Below the pieces are notes generated by a model, which was given only the letters and a program-made list of their open reading frames with translations, did not search any database and was not told the DNA's origin. From Sulfurospirillum oryzae (lineage in GTDB: Bacteria > Campylobacterota > Campylobacteria > Campylobacterales > Sulfurospirillaceae), in contig NZ_JANZKZ010000001.1 of assembly GCF_025770725.1 (NCBI RefSeq), positions 186,001-250,000 of the forward strand: 64,000 bases of DNA. The letters are read 5' to 3'. The translations under genes and the position numbers were made by a program. Numbering within the stretch: the stretch's first letter is position 1; every line of letters starts with the position of its first letter. This document shows, piece by piece, positions 37,234-48,370 of this stretch.

Positions 37234-38062
37234 CTTTAATTTCGCTGATTTTTCCAACTATTTTTTCGATAATCCAATCAGGCGTTGAAGCGCCCGCAGT
37301 CACGCCACAAAGCGTTTTCCCCGTAAACCAGCTCGGATCTAAATCTTTCTCACTCTCAACCAAAAAGCTATCCGCACAATACTCTTTGCAAATGCTGTGT
37401 AATTGCTTTGTATTGGAAGAATTTTTACCGCCAATAACGATTACGACATCGGCTTCTTTCGCAAGCTCACGCGCTGCATCTTGGTTTTCAAAAGTCGCAT
37501 TACAAATCGTATTAAAAACACGTACCTCTTTGTAGCGTGTCTCTAAATAATTGGTAATTTGCAAAAATTCATTGATTTTACGTGTCGTTTGTGAAACCAC
37601 TGCAATTTTATTGCCTTTAAACTTTACTTTTTCAAGTTCACCTACACTTTGAACCACGTGTGCGCCGTGAATGGCATAACTCTCAACCCCTTTGACTTCA
37701 GGATGATCAGCATCACCAAAGATGACGATTTCATACCCTTCCATACTCATTTTCTCACAAATTTCTTGGGGTTTTGTTACATAAGGGCAGGTCGCATTGA
37801 TGACTTGAACATCACTTTTCATCAAAGTTTCCAAATCTTTTTTAGGAATGCCATGGGTTCTAATAATGGCTTTATCAACACCTTTAGCTTCAGAGATGTC
37901 ATGCAGCGTTTTGACGTTAAAATTCTCACTCAAACGATTAATCTCTTCGTTGTTATGAATGAGCGGTCCAATGGTTGAGGCATTTTTTGTATTTTCAGCA
38001 ATTTTGATAGCCCGTTTTACACCAAAACAGAAGCCATAACTCGTTGCTAGTTTAATAGTCAT
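37229..38062 (-). CDS. ispH: 4-hydroxy-3-methylbut-2-enyl diphosphate reductase
   Basis: IspH (LytB) is the [4Fe-4S] enzyme that ends the MEP isoprenoid pathway, giving IPP and DMAPP. The 277-residue protein has the three cluster cysteines in [25 protein letters not shown] and [14 protein letters not shown], plus the conserved TTRKINEF and [11 protein letters not shown] blocks. The start overlaps the end of aroA by four bases. Cysteine placement leaves little doubt about the family. Confidence 0.97.
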   Translation of the reverse strand: MTIKLATSYGFCFGVKRAIKIAENTKNASTIGPLIHNNEEINRLSENFNVKTLHDISEAKGVDKAIIRTHGIPKKDLETLMKSDVQVINATCPYVTKPQEICEKMSMEGYEIVIFGDADHPEVKGVESYAIHGAHVVQSVGELEKVKFKGNKIAVVSQTTRKINEFLQITNYLETRYKEVRVFNTICNATFENQDAARELAKEADVVIVIGGKNSSNTKQLHSICKEYCADSFLVESEKDLDPSWFTGKTLCGVTAGASTPDWIIEKIVGKISEIKV

Positions 38063-39342
38063 AATTGCACATTTCCTATTTGAGAAAGCAGCTCAATAAA
38101 ATTGGGAAAAGAGGTGTTAATGCAGTCAATATCTTCAATACTCATCGCTGTTCGTGTACCTGCTATCGCAAAACTCATCGCAATTCTATGGTCGCCAAAA
38201 CTGTTAATTGTAGCGCGGTTAAGCTCTCCGCCCGTTACTTCGTAACCATCGTCAAACTCTTCCACTTCAATACCACATAAACGAAGATTTTTCACAACGC
38301 TTGAAATACGATCACTCTCTTTGACACGCAGTTCCTGTGCGTTTTTAACAAGGCTTTTACCTTTTGCGCAGGCAAATGCAATGGAAAGAGCTGGCAATTC
38401 ATCAATGAGCCATGAAATGTTTTCACTCACTTCAACACCATGTAACGCTTTACCGGTGATGACAATATCACCGACACTTTCGTATAAGCTCTCTTTCTCA
38501 ATAAACAAAACCTCAGCCCCCATGCGTTCAAGCACCTTATAGGCTTCAATGCGCGTAGGATTGAGAAGCATATTGTGCAGTGTGACTTTACTTCCTTCGT
38601 TAATCGCAGCAGCAACGGCAAAGAAAAAGCCACTTGAAGGGTCACTTGGCACGGTTATATGAAGGGGACTCAGCGGTTTTGTCTGAGGATGAATCGTTAC
38701 ATGTAAACCTTCCGATACCACGTTAGCACCCATACCTCGAAGCATGCGTTCACTATGGTCACGGCTTAGTTCTGGCTCGCTAAAGGTAGAAATGCCATCA
38801 GCTTGAAGCGCCGCTAGAATCAGCGCGCTTTTCACCTGTGCTGAGGCGATTTTACTCTCGTAATGAAAAGCTTTAAGTCTCTCACCTCGAATGCCAAGCG
38901 GTGCATAATTACCACTGTTTCTGCCATCAATTTGAGCGCCAATCTCACGGAGTGGGTCTGCGACACGGCGCATCGGGCGAGAGCACAAGTACTTGTCGCC
39001 ATACAACACAAAAAAGCCTTTACATGAAGACAAAAAGCCCATTAAAAGGCGAATAGCCGTCCCCGAATTTCCACAATCAAGAATAAGCGGAGGCTCCACA
39101 ATGCTAAGAGGTGGCGTAATGGTGAGTGTTCCATCTTCTGCTTTGGAAACATGCGCACCCAATGACTGCACGATACTCAAAGTACAGAGTGTATCTTCGG
39201 CGGGTAGATAGTTTTTAACGATGGAGGGGTGATCGCTCAGGAGTGAAAAAATCGCACAGCGATGCGAAATTGACTTATCGCTGGCGATTTTATCGGTTGT
39301 AAACTCAAAAGAGGCTTTGGGGTTTACATGTAAGGTTTTCAT
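38059..39342 (-). CDS. aroA: 3-phosphoshikimate 1-carboxyvinyltransferase (EPSP synthase)
   Basis: AroA joins phosphoenolpyruvate to shikimate 3-phosphate in aromatic amino acid synthesis. The 427-residue protein has [63 protein letters not shown] and [15 protein letters not shown], all standard substrate-site blocks. It overlaps ispH and pheT by four bases each. Palindrome copies lie at 39323 (residues 4-6, LHV) and 38697 (LHV). Confidence 0.97.
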   Translation of the reverse strand: MKTLHVNPKASFEFTTDKIASDKSISHRCAIFSLLSDHPSIVKNYLPAEDTLCTLSIVQSLGAHVSKAEDGTLTITPPLSIVEPPLILDCGNSGTAIRLLMGFLSSCKGFFVLYGDKYLCSRPMRRVADPLREIGAQIDGRNSGNYAPLGIRGERLKAFHYESKIASAQVKSALILAALQADGISTFSEPELSRDHSERMLRGMGANVVSEGLHVTIHPQTKPLSPLHITVPSDPSSGFFFAVAAAINEGSKVTLHNMLLNPTRIEAYKVLERMGAEVLFIEKESLYESVGDIVITGKALHGVEVSENISWLIDELPALSIAFACAKGKSLVKNAQELRVKESDRISSVVKNLRLCGIEVEEFDDGYEVTGGELNRATINSFGDHRIAMSFAIAGTRTAMSIEDIDCINTSFPNFIELLSQIGNVQL

Positions 39343-41678
39343 CGGATGGTAATTCCAAATTTTTCTTGAATTTTAGCAAGCAATGCTTCGACCATAGAGG
39401 CAATCTCCTCTTCTTCAAACGTTTTTTCCATAGACTGGAATTGAAGTTTCAGTGTGAGGCTCACTTTATCACCAAGGCTTTCATGCACATAGCGATCAAT
39501 CACTGCAAATTTGACCAAAGCCTTTGGGGCAATGGAAGCAATGAAACTCTCTAACTCAGAATACTGCATCTTCGCATCAACCAAAAGACTCAAATCTCGT
39601 GAAGAAGATGGCAATTTAGAGTACTCTTTTGCAATTTTTCTTCCATACGAAAGAGCATCAAAATCAAGCTCGCAGATGTATGTACGTGCCAAATCAAGCT
39701 CTTTTTCCACTTGAACATTCACACGTGCCATATACCCTGCTTCCACACCATCAATCATTACAATGGCTGCCTCATAAGGGCTGCAAAGTCCATTGACTTC
39801 TTTAAGTGGAAGGAGTGTGAAATTGCCTAAAATACTCTGAATTTTACTCGCAAACGCAAAAAAGTCAATCTCTGTTGGCTTGCCATGATTTGCAATCTCA
39901 GGAATACCATTTTCGCCACTAAAGACAAACGCCATTTTTTTACTTTCGTTTCTCTCTGAGTCAAAAACACTGCCAACTTCAAAGAGGGCAACACGTTTTT
40001 TGCCAAACTTGAGGTTATTGGAAACGGCACTTAGGATATTTGGCAAAAGTGAACTACGAAGTGTATTAAGCTCACTTGTAATAGGATTTGCCACTTCGAG
40101 TGCTTCATTTAAGAGAGGAAGATTAAATTTCTTCGCATTTTCTGCATCATCAAACACAAAATGCAATGTCTCAAAAAAGCCAGATGCCACAGCACGATGA
40201 CGATACATCTGTCGCTTTTTAAAATTCAAGTAAGATTGATTTATTTTCAGTTGTTCCGCAAACATAAAAGGTTTAGAGGTGATATTGTCAATGCCAACAA
40301 TACGAACGATCTCTTCACAAATATCTTGCACATTGAGAACATCGGATCTAAATTGAGGAATCTTGACATTAATGACATCTTGTTCAAATGCAAAATTGAC
40401 CCCAAATCCTAGATGTTTTAAAATCTTGATAATTTTATTTTTAGGAATTTCTTCACCGATCATTTCTGTTAATTCACTTTGATGAATATTGATGATTTTC
40501 GGCTCAAAATCTTGTGTAATTTGTTGAGAATCCGCATAAGGCATCACTTTTGAACGCTTGCCCAGCATTTTGAAAAAGTAACTTAGACCAAAAACAAGTT
40601 GCGGCTCACTGCCTCTGGATGAACGGTAAAGATGCTTATCTCCACCCAATTTTTTATTGGCACTGCGTGATGCAATAATCTCAGGGTGTGTATAATTTGC
40701 TTCAACAATGATGCGATCATCCAAGGCTGTCGCTTTGCATTCACTCATCTGCGCAATGCCTGTAATAGCTACTTTTTGACCATTTAAGCCATAGATTGCA
40801 TCCAAACCATTTTCATCTTTGGCAATTGTAATTTTTGCCTTATCATCTTTGGAGCCAAAACAAGTTTGACTGTATGCACGAAGAAGAACTCCTGTCACAT
40901 AGGTCGAATAATCCACTAATTTGCCAAGCAAACAGCTATTTTCAACCTCGGCAAAGCCTAAACGCAGTTGAATAAGGAGGGGGACTTCAATCTCTTTATT
41001 GTCAAATACTTTGTACATGTAAGAACCAGAGAGTGCTTCACTACCATGCAAATGCAGTACACGACCAACACCTGGTTGATTTTCCTCTTCCTCTTTTTGT
41101 CCCAGTGTTTTGACTTCCAAATCAAAATAAACACTTAAATCTCGTGCTACACCATAGACACTTTGGCAATCTCCACGATTAGGAGTCAATCCAATTTCAA
41201 TCACATCATCATTGATAAGAGGGTACTCACATAAAGGCTTACCAAGTTCTAGTTTTCCAATGCTATCGTCTAAAATCATAATGCCATCGTTGATCTTAGG
41301 AAGACCAAGCTCAGTAGAAGAGCAGATCATACCGCATGATTCAACATCGCGTAGTTTTGCTTTTTTAATTTTTAGACCACCGGGAAGTTCTGCACCGATG
41401 AGAGCAACGGCAACCATTTGTCCTGCTGCGACATTTTTAGCACCACAGACAATCTGCTGAATACTCTCTCCAACATCAACTTGACAGAGATTGAGTTTAT
41501 CAGCGTTAGGGTGCTTCTCACAAGAGACAACTTTACCAACCACAACATGCGCGGGAATTCGGATTTTTGTAAGCCCATCGACTTCAAGACCAATGGCATT
41601 AAGCGCTATAGAAATTTTATCGGTATCAATCGCACTTACATCGATCCATTCATTTAACCACTGTTTTGTTACTATCAT
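39339..41678 (-). CDS. pheT: Phenylalanine-tRNA ligase beta subunit
   Basis: The beta subunit of PheRS binds tRNA and carries the editing domain. The 779-residue protein has the EMAP-type tRNA-binding domain (about residues 40-150), a B3/B4 region (about 210-400), B5 (about 405-475), the catalytic-like core, and the C-terminal FDX-ACB domain ([20 protein letters not shown] onwards). The B3/B4 region is unusual: the usual G-P-LHAFD block reads [12 protein letters not shown], so the editing His is replaced by Arg. The downstream R-TEASYRFERG block reads [12 protein letters not shown]. It overlaps pheS and aroA by four bases each. Confidence 0.96.
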   Translation of the reverse strand: MIVTKQWLNEWIDVSAIDTDKISIALNAIGLEVDGLTKIRIPAHVVVGKVVSCEKHPNADKLNLCQVDVGESIQQIVCGAKNVAAGQMVAVALIGAELPGGLKIKKAKLRDVESCGMICSSTELGLPKINDGIMILDDSIGKLELGKPLCEYPLINDDVIEIGLTPNRGDCQSVYGVARDLSVYFDLEVKTLGQKEEEENQPGVGRVLHLHGSEALSGSYMYKVFDNKEIEVPLLIQLRLGFAEVENSCLLGKLVDYSTYVTGVLLRAYSQTCFGSKDDKAKITIAKDENGLDAIYGLNGQKVAITGIAQMSECKATALDDRIIVEANYTHPEIIASRSANKKLGGDKHLYRSSRGSEPQLVFGLSYFFKMLGKRSKVMPYADSQQITQDFEPKIINIHQSELTEMIGEEIPKNKIIKILKHLGFGVNFAFEQDVINVKIPQFRSDVLNVQDICEEIVRIVGIDNITSKPFMFAEQLKINQSYLNFKKRQMYRHRAVASGFFETLHFVFDDAENAKKFNLPLLNEALEVANPITSELNTLRSSLLPNILSAVSNNLKFGKKRVALFEVGSVFDSERNESKKMAFVFSGENGIPEIANHGKPTEIDFFAFASKIQSILGNFTLLPLKEVNGLCSPYEAAIVMIDGVEAGYMARVNVQVEKELDLARTYICELDFDALSYGRKIAKEYSKLPSSSRDLSLLVDAKMQYSELESFIASIAPKALVKFAVIDRYVHESLGDKVSLTLKLQFQSMEKTFEEEEIASMVEALLAKIQEKFGITIR

Positions 41679-42682
41679 CTAAATTGCTCCAATAATCTCA
41701 AATCACCCTCAAACAAAGACCTTAAATCTGGAATTTGATGCAGTAGCATTGCAAAGCGTTCAACACCGAGTCCAAACGCGTAACCACTCACATCTTTATA
41801 CCCTACGGCCTTAAAGACATTCGGATCAACCACACCACAACCAAGGACTTCTAACCAACCTGTATGCGAACAGACACGACAGCCTTCACCTTTGCAGAAA
41901 ATACAGCTAATATCAGCTTCTGCACTTGGCTCCGTAAAAGGGAAAAAGCTCGGACGGAAACGCACTTTAACATCACCAAACATGTATTTCAAAAAGTCTT
42001 CAAGAATAAATTTTAGATTGGCAAAAGAGACTTTCCCAGCTTTATCGACCACAAGACCTTCAACTTGGTGAAACATAGGTGTATGTGTTATATCAAAATC
42101 ACGTCTAAATACAGCACCTGGGCAAATCATACGAATCGGTGCTTTTTGCTTCAACATCGTTCTAATTTGTACAGGAGACGTATGCGTACGAAGAAGCATC
42201 GAATCTTTAAAATAAAAAGTATCTTGCATATCGCGAGCGGGATGATACTTTGGAAGATTAAGCGCTTCAAAGTTATGAAAGTCATCTTCAACCAGTGGAC
42301 CTTCTTCAATGGAGAAGTTCATACTTACAAAATATTCAATAATTTTATCCATCGTATCCATAACAGGATGAAGCGCACCTGCGGCACTTTCTTGGTTAAA
42401 CAGTGTCACATCAACACTGCTTTTTCGCATTTGCGCTTCAATCATGATGGCATCAAGTGCGCTCTTTTTTTGATTGAGCAGGTCTAAAAAATTCTCTTTG
42501 TTTATATTTAGATTTTGAGCAAACTCTTTTTTAGCATCACCATCGAGCTTTTTGAGCTCTTCAAATTGCGCTGCAAAATATCCTTTTTTACCAAAAAGAG
42601 AGACTCGCATCTTTTCTAATTCTACAAGCGATGTACACGAAGCTATCGCATTTTCTATATCTTTCAAAGGGTTGCCTTTCAT
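41675..42682 (-). CDS. pheS: Phenylalanine-tRNA ligase alpha subunit
   Basis: This is the catalytic subunit of PheRS, which charges tRNA-Phe. The 335-residue class II synthetase has motif 2 ([20 protein letters not shown]) and motif 3 ([19 protein letters not shown]), with [17 protein letters not shown] near the start of the core. I use the ATG at 42682, where homology begins. A hairpin lies directly upstream and no clear ribosome site is visible; an in-frame TTG 15 bases earlier is an alternative start. It is first in a coupled run pheS-pheT-aroA-ispH. Confidence 0.96.
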   Translation of the reverse strand: MKGNPLKDIENAIASCTSLVELEKMRVSLFGKKGYFAAQFEELKKLDGDAKKEFAQNLNINKENFLDLLNQKKSALDAIMIEAQMRKSSVDVTLFNQESAAGALHPVMDTMDKIIEYFVSMNFSIEEGPLVEDDFHNFEALNLPKYHPARDMQDTFYFKDSMLLRTHTSPVQIRTMLKQKAPIRMICPGAVFRRDFDITHTPMFHQVEGLVVDKAGKVSFANLKFILEDFLKYMFGDVKVRFRPSFFPFTEPSAEADISCIFCKGEGCRVCSHTGWLEVLGCGVVDPNVFKAVGYKDVSGYAFGLGVERFAMLLHQIPDLRSLFEGDLRLLEQFR

Positions 42683-42683
42683 G

Positions 42684-42706
42684 TAAGAGCACCACAACGG
42701 CTCTTA
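42684..42706 (-). promoter_or_regulatory. Hairpin immediately before pheS
   Basis: Perfect 7-bp arms TAAGAGC (42684-42690) and GCTCTTA (42700-42706) with a 9-base loop end two bases before the pheS ATG. The stem would cover the normal ribosome-binding region. It may modulate pheS translation or be chance. Confidence 0.35.
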
Positions 42707-42782
42707 AGTCTATTCAGAAGCTCATTTTAGTGAAACTTTAATTATAAAAGGTTAAAATCGTCCTAAAAAAGAGGAGAAGGCG

Positions 42783-43139
42783 ATGACTATCTTTAGTAAA
42801 ATTGTAAGTGGCGAAATTCCTTGTAATAAAGTACTTGAAAATGAGGAGTTTTTAGCGTTCCATGACATTAACCCAAAAGCGCCTATTCATATCTTGATTA
42901 TTCCCAAAAAAGAGTATAAAAACTTTCAAGAAGTTGATCCAAAAGTTATGGTAGGTTTGACTAAATTCACCCATCAAGTAGCGAAACTTTTAGGATTGGA
43001 TGTAAGCGGATATCGTTTGATTACCAATAATGGAAGTGATGGCGGACAAGAGGTGATGCATCTGCATTTTCACCTTTTAGGTGGGGCAAAACTAACATGG
43101 AGTCATCTCAGCGACAGTGACTCTCACAAATTTCTTTAA
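42783..43139 (+). CDS. HIT family purine nucleoside phosphoramidase (HinT)
   Basis: The 118-residue protein has the histidine triad HLHFHLLGG near its C-terminus and the N-terminal FSKIVSGEIPCNKVLENEEF block of HinT proteins. These hydrolyse adenosine phosphoramidates in the cytoplasm. GGAG precedes the ATG. It is divergent from pheS and sits beside it, as I recall for the HIT gene in Campylobacter. A strong hairpin follows its stop. Confidence 0.93.
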   Translation: MTIFSKIVSGEIPCNKVLENEEFLAFHDINPKAPIHILIIPKKEYKNFQEVDPKVMVGLTKFTHQVAKLLGLDVSGYRLITNNGSDGGQEVMHLHFHLLGGAKLTWSHLSDSDSHKFL

Positions 43140-43145
43140 ACACAA

Positions 43146-43169
43146 TTGAAGAGGTAAAAACCTCTTCAA
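43146..43169. terminator. Bidirectional hairpin between the HIT gene and argH
   Basis: Perfect 10-bp arms (43146-43155 and 43160-43169) with an AAAA loop, 6 bases after the HIT stop and 8 bases after the argH stop. No palindrome copy is present here, showing that the repeat is not obligatory at terminators. Confidence 0.75.
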
Positions 43170-43176
43170 CCTACTT

Positions 43177-44562
43177 TTATTGACGCGATTTTATCCATGT
43201 TTCAAAAATTTCAATCTGTTTACATGTAGAAGAGACTGCCGTTCCACCTTGTGACGTACGGGCATTCATAGAGTGAACAAGACTTAAATATTCGCTGACG
43301 TCTTCACCAATGCGTGCATCGACTTTTTGAAGCTCAGACACACTCATCACACTGAGATCAATCCCTAAACTCTCTGCATGTGCCACAGCACGTCCTGTTA
43401 TGAAATGTGCTTCACGGAAAGGGATATTGCATTTTTGAACCAAATAATCGGCTAAATCGGTGGCACTTAAATGCCCAACTTCACACGCTTGTTTCATACG
43501 ACCTACATTAATGGTCATTGTACGTACTGCTTCTTTAAGAATATTGAGTGACATGTAAACCGTTTCAACACTGTCAAACACACCCTCTTTATCTTCTTGC
43601 ATATCTTTGTTGTACGCTAAAGGAAGCCCTTTTAGTACGGTTAGGAGCGAGATAAGATTGCCATTCACACGTCCTGTTTTACCGCGTAAAAGCTCAGGAA
43701 CATCGGGATTTTTCTTCTGTGGCATAATGGAGCTGCCCGTAGAGTACTCATCACTGAGCGTGATAAATTTAAACTCATAGCTTGACCACAAAATGAGCTC
43801 TTCCGCAAAACGTGAAACGTGCATCATAATGGTTGAAATATTAAAAAGAATTTCTAACGCAAAGTCACGATCACTCACCGTATCAAGACAATTCACACTC
43901 ACGCTATCAAAACCCAAAAGTTTTGCCACATACTCTCTATCAATATTATGCGGTGTTCCTGCAAGTGCGGCACAACCAAGTGGTAAGACATTGTTGCGTT
44001 GGTATGAGCTCTCTAAGCGTTCAATATCACGCTTGAACATCGAAACATACGCTAAAAGGTGAAACGCCAGATTGATCGGTTGAGCATGTTGAAGATGTGT
44101 CATACCGGGGAGCAACGTGTTGGTATGCTCTTTTGAAATGCTCATCAATACTTCAATCACCTCTTCTAAAACATGCACAATCACTAACGTCTGCTTTTGC
44201 ACGTATTGTCTAAAGTCAACCGCAACTTGGTCATTGCGACTGCGCGCTGTATGAAGACGTTTTCCCGCTTCTCCAATGAGATCAATAAGTCTCGTCTCCA
44301 CAGACATGTGAATATCTTCATGGGCAATATCAAAAACAAAGGTACCAGCTTCAATTTCTTGTTTGATTTGCAACAATCCTGTCGCGATTTGATCCGCTTC
44401 ATCTTGTGTTAAAATACCCTGCTTTGCAAGCATCGTTGCATGCGCAATTGAGCCTTTAATATCCTCTTCGTACAATTTTTTATCGAAAGGTAATGAAGCG
44501 TTAAATTCGTCAAGCAGTGCGGCTCCGCTTGCGGCAAATCTGCCAGACCATAGTTTTGACAT
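43177..44562 (-). CDS. argH: Argininosuccinate lyase
   Basis: ArgH makes arginine and fumarate from argininosuccinate. The 461-residue protein has the fumarase/aspartase superfamily signature [19 protein letters not shown], the substrate-binding [14 protein letters not shown] block, and [18 protein letters not shown] with the catalytic His. AAGGAG lies 8 bases before the ATG at 44562 (start MSKLWSGRF), so I reject a 14-codon upstream extension. The 173 bases between pckA and argH hold several hairpins. Confidence 0.96.
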   Translation of the reverse strand: MSKLWSGRFAASGAALLDEFNASLPFDKKLYEEDIKGSIAHATMLAKQGILTQDEADQIATGLLQIKQEIEAGTFVFDIAHEDIHMSVETRLIDLIGEAGKRLHTARSRNDQVAVDFRQYVQKQTLVIVHVLEEVIEVLMSISKEHTNTLLPGMTHLQHAQPINLAFHLLAYVSMFKRDIERLESSYQRNNVLPLGCAALAGTPHNIDREYVAKLLGFDSVSVNCLDTVSDRDFALEILFNISTIMMHVSRFAEELILWSSYEFKFITLSDEYSTGSSIMPQKKNPDVPELLRGKTGRVNGNLISLLTVLKGLPLAYNKDMQEDKEGVFDSVETVYMSLNILKEAVRTMTINVGRMKQACEVGHLSATDLADYLVQKCNIPFREAHFITGRAVAHAESLGIDLSVMSVSELQKVDARIGEDVSEYLSLVHSMNARTSQGGTAVSSTCKQIEIFETWIKSRQ

Positions 44563-44616
44563 TGAAAAATCTCCTTGGATAATAAACTTCTTACAATGGT
44601 GCAAGAAAATTTTGCT

Positions 44617-44681
44617 GCCTCAAAAGAGGCTAGCTTTAGCGCCATAGTGGCTAACGCAGTCTTCTAAACTTTGATTAGAAG
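44617..44681 (-). promoter_or_regulatory. Tandem hairpins in the argH leader
   Basis: In the pckA-argH gap, GCCTC-AAAA-GAGGC (44617-44630) and CTTCTAA-7 bases-TTAGAAG (44661-44681) form perfect stems. Between them TTAG..GCC-ATAGT-GGC..TAA forms a bulged stem. If pckA transcription ends at 44698-44719, these would be the argH 5' leader. I recognise no known riboswitch. Confidence 0.35.
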
Positions 44682-44697
44682 GCGTTGTTACATAGGC

Positions 44698-44719
44698 AAA
44701 GGAGTTAAAAAACTCCTTT
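44698..44719 (-). terminator. pckA terminator hairpin
   Basis: Perfect 9-bp arms (44698-44706 and 44711-44719) with an AAAA loop. The palindrome TTACATGTAA (44718-44727) sits between it and the pckA stop at 44736. No long T-run follows on the minus strand, so termination may be partial. Confidence 0.55.
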
Positions 44720-44735
44720 ACATGTAAAGTTTAAA

Positions 44736-46313
44736 TTAGTGTTTTGGACCTGCACTTGAGAAATCAGAATCAGCTGTAATATACTTTTTGAAGTTTTCAA
44801 TAAACATATCAGCAAGCTCGTTTCTGGTTGCATCGTACTGAGTTTTATTTTCCCATGTATTTTTAGGGTTTAGAATGTCAGTTGGTACACCTGCAAGTGC
44901 TTTTGGTACTTGAATGTTAAAGACAGGAATACTCTCAAATTCACACTCGTTAATACTACCATCTAAGATCGCGTTGATACATGCACGGGTTGCTTTAATG
45001 CTCATACGTTTACCAACACCATAGCTTCCGCCTGTCCAGCCTGTATTGACCAAATAAACATCAACATTATGTTTAGCGATTTTTTCACCTAAAAGTTTTG
45101 CATAAACTGTTGGATGTAATGGCAAGAATGCTTCACCAAAACATGCACTGAAAGTCGCTACTGGCTCTGTAATTCCACGCTCAGTTCCTGCAACTTTAGC
45201 CGTATAACCACTTAGAAAGTAGTACATTGCTTGCTCATTTGTCAATTTTGCAACAGGAGGTAAAACACCAAATGCGTCTGCGCTAAGGAAAATAATTTTT
45301 TTAGGATGTCCTGCTTGTAGGCTTGCTTCGTGATTATCAATATGATAGATTGGGTAAGAAACGCGTGTATTTTCTGTCTTTGAAGCATCAGAATAATCAA
45401 CTTCATGGTTGTCGTTAATGACAACATTCTCTAACAGTGCATCTTGACGAATAGCCCCAAAAATTTCAGGTTCACTGCTTGGATCAAGGTTGATACATTT
45501 TGCGTAACAACCGCCTTCGAAGTTAAACACACCTTCATCATCCCAACCATGCTCATCATCACCAATGAGTTTGCGTTTAGGATCTGTTGAAAGAGTCGTT
45601 TTACCTGTACCAGAAAGACCAAAGAAAAGAGCCGTATCTCCTTTTTCTCCCACATTGGCAGAGCAGTGCATGGAGAGTTTTCCCTCTAATGGTAACCAGT
45701 AGTTCATCATTGAGAAGATACCTTTTTTAATCTCACCACCATACCATGTACCACCAATAATAGCGATATTCTCTTCTACGTTGAAGACAACAAATACATC
45801 TGAATTTAATCCATGTTTTTTATAGTCATCATTCACCATTTTGCATGCGTTATAAAGGACGAAGTCTGGCTTAAAATGGGCTAATTCTTCTTCGTTTGGA
45901 CGAATAAACATATTTTTAACAAAATGCGCTTGCCAAGCAATCTCCGTCACCACGCGAATGCTTTTTCGACTTGCCAAACTACCACCACTGAAAGCATCTT
46001 GAATGTAAATATCTTTACCTGAAAGTTGTTTTTTAACTTTTTCAAAAAGCTCATTAAAGATCTCTTCACTCACCTTATGGTTCATTTTTCCCCATGAGAT
46101 ATATTTATTAGAAGGTTCTTGATCTACAAAATATTTATCTTTTGGGCTGCGTCCAGTAAAAATTCCTGTATCAACACTAAATGTACCATTACTTGTAACA
46201 CGACCTTCATTATTGGCAATCTCGTGTTTCAACAATTCATCGTAACTTAGATTATAGTGAACCTTCCCAACATTGGCTAACCCTAACTTTTCTATTTCAT
46301 TAATCTTCGACAT
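44736..46313 (-). CDS. pckA: Phosphoenolpyruvate carboxykinase (ATP)
   Basis: PckA converts oxaloacetate and ATP to phosphoenolpyruvate, the gluconeogenic exit from the TCA cycle. The 525-residue protein has the P-loop [16 protein letters not shown], the metal site [20 protein letters not shown], and the oxaloacetate-binding [10 protein letters not shown] near the start. With pycB upstream it forms a pyruvate-to-PEP module. A GGA site precedes the ATG; the 216-base leader holds an 11-bp hairpin. Confidence 0.97.
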   Translation of the reverse strand: MSKINEIEKLGLANVGKVHYNLSYDELLKHEIANNEGRVTSNGTFSVDTGIFTGRSPKDKYFVDQEPSNKYISWGKMNHKVSEEIFNELFEKVKKQLSGKDIYIQDAFSGGSLASRKSIRVVTEIAWQAHFVKNMFIRPNEEELAHFKPDFVLYNACKMVNDDYKKHGLNSDVFVVFNVEENIAIIGGTWYGGEIKKGIFSMMNYWLPLEGKLSMHCSANVGEKGDTALFFGLSGTGKTTLSTDPKRKLIGDDEHGWDDEGVFNFEGGCYAKCINLDPSSEPEIFGAIRQDALLENVVINDNHEVDYSDASKTENTRVSYPIYHIDNHEASLQAGHPKKIIFLSADAFGVLPPVAKLTNEQAMYYFLSGYTAKVAGTERGITEPVATFSACFGEAFLPLHPTVYAKLLGEKIAKHNVDVYLVNTGWTGGSYGVGKRMSIKATRACINAILDGSINECEFESIPVFNIQVPKALAGVPTDILNPKNTWENKTQYDATRNELADMFIENFKKYITADSDFSSAGPKH

Positions 46314-46402
46314 AGTGTTTATATCCTCAAAAACATTTTATTTAAAATATCGATAACAGAATATCTTCCACACATATCGTGCTTATGATATCTGCTCGCT
46401 TG

Positions 46403-46428
46403 GGTCTCAAAGCATAAGCTTTGAGACC
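46403..46428. promoter_or_regulatory. Strong hairpin in the pckA leader
   Basis: Perfect 11-bp arms (46403-46413 and 46418-46428) with an ATAA loop lie 90 bases before the pckA start and 102 bases after the pycB stop. On the minus strand there is no T-run, so this is more likely a processing or regulatory stem than a terminator. Confidence 0.4.
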
Positions 46429-46529
46429 TCCTCTCTTCTTCCGAAATTTCAATCACTTCCAATACTTCAATGCCCAAAGTTGAAGCATCAGACGTGCAGT
46501 GATGAACTTCTTTAAGAATTTCTCAACTA

Positions 46530-48335
46530 TTATAAAGTAACGAGTAATTGATTATTAACGATAATATCGCCAACATTAACTCTTACACTACTAACCACAC
46601 CATCAGCAGGAGCAGCTACTTCAATTTCCATTTTCATCGCTTCAATGACAACAACAGGCTGTCCTTTAGCCACTTTATCACCTACATTGACAAGTACTTT
46701 AAAGATAGAACCAGGAACCCCTGCTCTGATCTCCCCAGCGTTGTTTGGAATAAGTGCGGCATTGCTGTTATCTTCTGCACAACCTTCTTCGATTTCAACA
46801 AAGTATTCTTGTCCATTAATAACAAAAGCATCTTGTTTATCCGAAGATTTAACATTGTATTTTTGACCATTAACAATTACGGTATAGTCTTCTGAAGCAT
46901 TACAAAGTACTTTTTCTTTATCGGCTTTACCAATTTTACGAACATTGACTTTGGATTCACCTTTTAAGAAAGCAATACCTTTTTCTTTACATGAAGCGGC
47001 AATAAAAAGATTTTCTTCTGTTGTTTTAAGCCCCTCTTTTTCTAAAATTTGCTTAACATTTGAAAGAGATTTACTCGCATCTGCATCCGCAAGATCAAGA
47101 GCATTTTTAGTCGTAGGATCAAGCTTGAGTTGTTCACTCGCAAGTGCAACAATTTTTGAATCAGGTGTCACTGGAGTTTTACCAAAGTAACCTAAAACCA
47201 TTTTGCCATACCCTTCAGCAATTTTTGTCCATGGTCCAAACATAACGTTGTTAAATGCTTGTTGGAAATAAAACTGTGAAACAGGTGTAACACTCGTGCC
47301 ATATCCACCTTTTTCAACCACTTCGCGCATCGCCTTAATGATTTCAGGGAATTTATGGAGAATGTTATTATCGCGAAGCATTTGAGTATTGGCAGTCAAA
47401 GCACCACCAGGCATCGGAGAGAAAGGGATCAGTGGAGAAACTTGCACCGCTTCTGGTGGCATAAAATAGTCTTTTAAACAGTCTTGTAAAACATCTTCAT
47501 ACGTGAGAATTTTTTCAAGCTCTAGGCCGCCAAGATCATAGTCTTTGCCTTTAACAGCATGAAGCATCGTGAGGATATCTGGCTGAGAAGTACCACCACT
47601 CACTGGAGAAGCTGCTAGATCAATACCATCAACACCTGCTTCAAGCGCTGCGAGATAACAAGCAACACTGACACCAGCTGTTTCATGAGTATGCAATCTT
47701 ACATGCATGCCTTCAGGAAGAAGTTTTTTAGCCATTTTAATGGTTTCATATACTTTTTGCGGACTTGATGTTCCACTTGCATCTTTAAAACAGACACTGT
47801 GATAGGGGATACCTGAATTTAAAATATCTCTGAGTGTTTTTTCATAAAAGGCTACATCATGCGCTCCAACACATCCCGGAGGCAAATCCATCATTGTAAC
47901 AACAATCTCATGTTTAAGTCCATGATGAACAATACGTTCACCACTGTACTTGAGGTTTTCAATATCATTGAGCGCATCAAAGTTACGAATGGTTGTTGTA
48001 CCATGTTTTCTAAACATTTTAGCATGAAGGTCAATGAGTTCGCGATTGCCGGTATCGAGCATAACTGTGTTCACACCACGAGCAAGTGTTTGAAGATTAG
48101 CATCGGGTCCTGCAATGGAGCGAAATCTGTCCATCATTTCAAAGGCATCTTCATTAAGGTAGAAGTAAAGACTTTGGAAACGTGCTCCACCGCCAAATTC
48201 AAAATGGTTAATACCCGCATCTCTTGCTGCAGCTACTGCAGGAAGAAAGTCATCCATAAGTACACGTCCACCAAAAACTGACTGGAACCCATCTCTAAAC
48301 GTCGTATCCATCACATCGATGTATTTTTTCGCCAT
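46530..48335 (-). CDS. pycB: Pyruvate carboxylase subunit B / oxaloacetate decarboxylase alpha-type carboxyltransferase
   Basis: The 601-residue protein has an HMGL-type carboxyltransferase barrel (VMDTTFRDGFQSVFGGR, FKDASGTSSPQKVYE, LHTHETAGVSVACYLAALEA, metal-binding) and a conserved carboxylase region. A C-terminal biotinyl domain carries the biotin Lys in VVIEAMKMEIEVAAP. It transfers carboxyl between biotin and pyruvate/oxaloacetate. In Campylobacter the orthologue is subunit B of pyruvate carboxylase, and pckA downstream supports an anaplerotic/gluconeogenic role. An OadG-like gene 35 bases upstream leaves open a membrane decarboxylase. Confidence 0.93.
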   Translation of the reverse strand: MAKKYIDVMDTTFRDGFQSVFGGRVLMDDFLPAVAAARDAGINHFEFGGGARFQSLYFYLNEDAFEMMDRFRSIAGPDANLQTLARGVNTVMLDTGNRELIDLHAKMFRKHGTTTIRNFDALNDIENLKYSGERIVHHGLKHEIVVTMMDLPPGCVGAHDVAFYEKTLRDILNSGIPYHSVCFKDASGTSSPQKVYETIKMAKKLLPEGMHVRLHTHETAGVSVACYLAALEAGVDGIDLAASPVSGGTSQPDILTMLHAVKGKDYDLGGLELEKILTYEDVLQDCLKDYFMPPEAVQVSPLIPFSPMPGGALTANTQMLRDNNILHKFPEIIKAMREVVEKGGYGTSVTPVSQFYFQQAFNNVMFGPWTKIAEGYGKMVLGYFGKTPVTPDSKIVALASEQLKLDPTTKNALDLADADASKSLSNVKQILEKEGLKTTEENLFIAASCKEKGIAFLKGESKVNVRKIGKADKEKVLCNASEDYTVIVNGQKYNVKSSDKQDAFVINGQEYFVEIEEGCAEDNSNAALIPNNAGEIRAGVPGSIFKVLVNVGDKVAKGQPVVVIEAMKMEIEVAAPADGVVSSVRVNVGDIIVNNQLLVTL

Positions 48336-48370
48336 CTTCGTTTTGCCCTTTTACTGTTTTGTTTTTTGTT

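Noticed and set aside
44409-44645. 78-codon minus-strand frame starting with [12 protein letters not shown] upstream of argH
   Set aside because: It overlaps the start of argH in another frame, and its ATG lies in a hairpin without a ribosome site.
46340-46525. Open frame of about 60 codons on the minus strand in the pycB-pckA gap
   Set aside because: It has no ATG until near its end, no ribosome site, and runs through a perfect RNA hairpin. It is better explained as a leader region.
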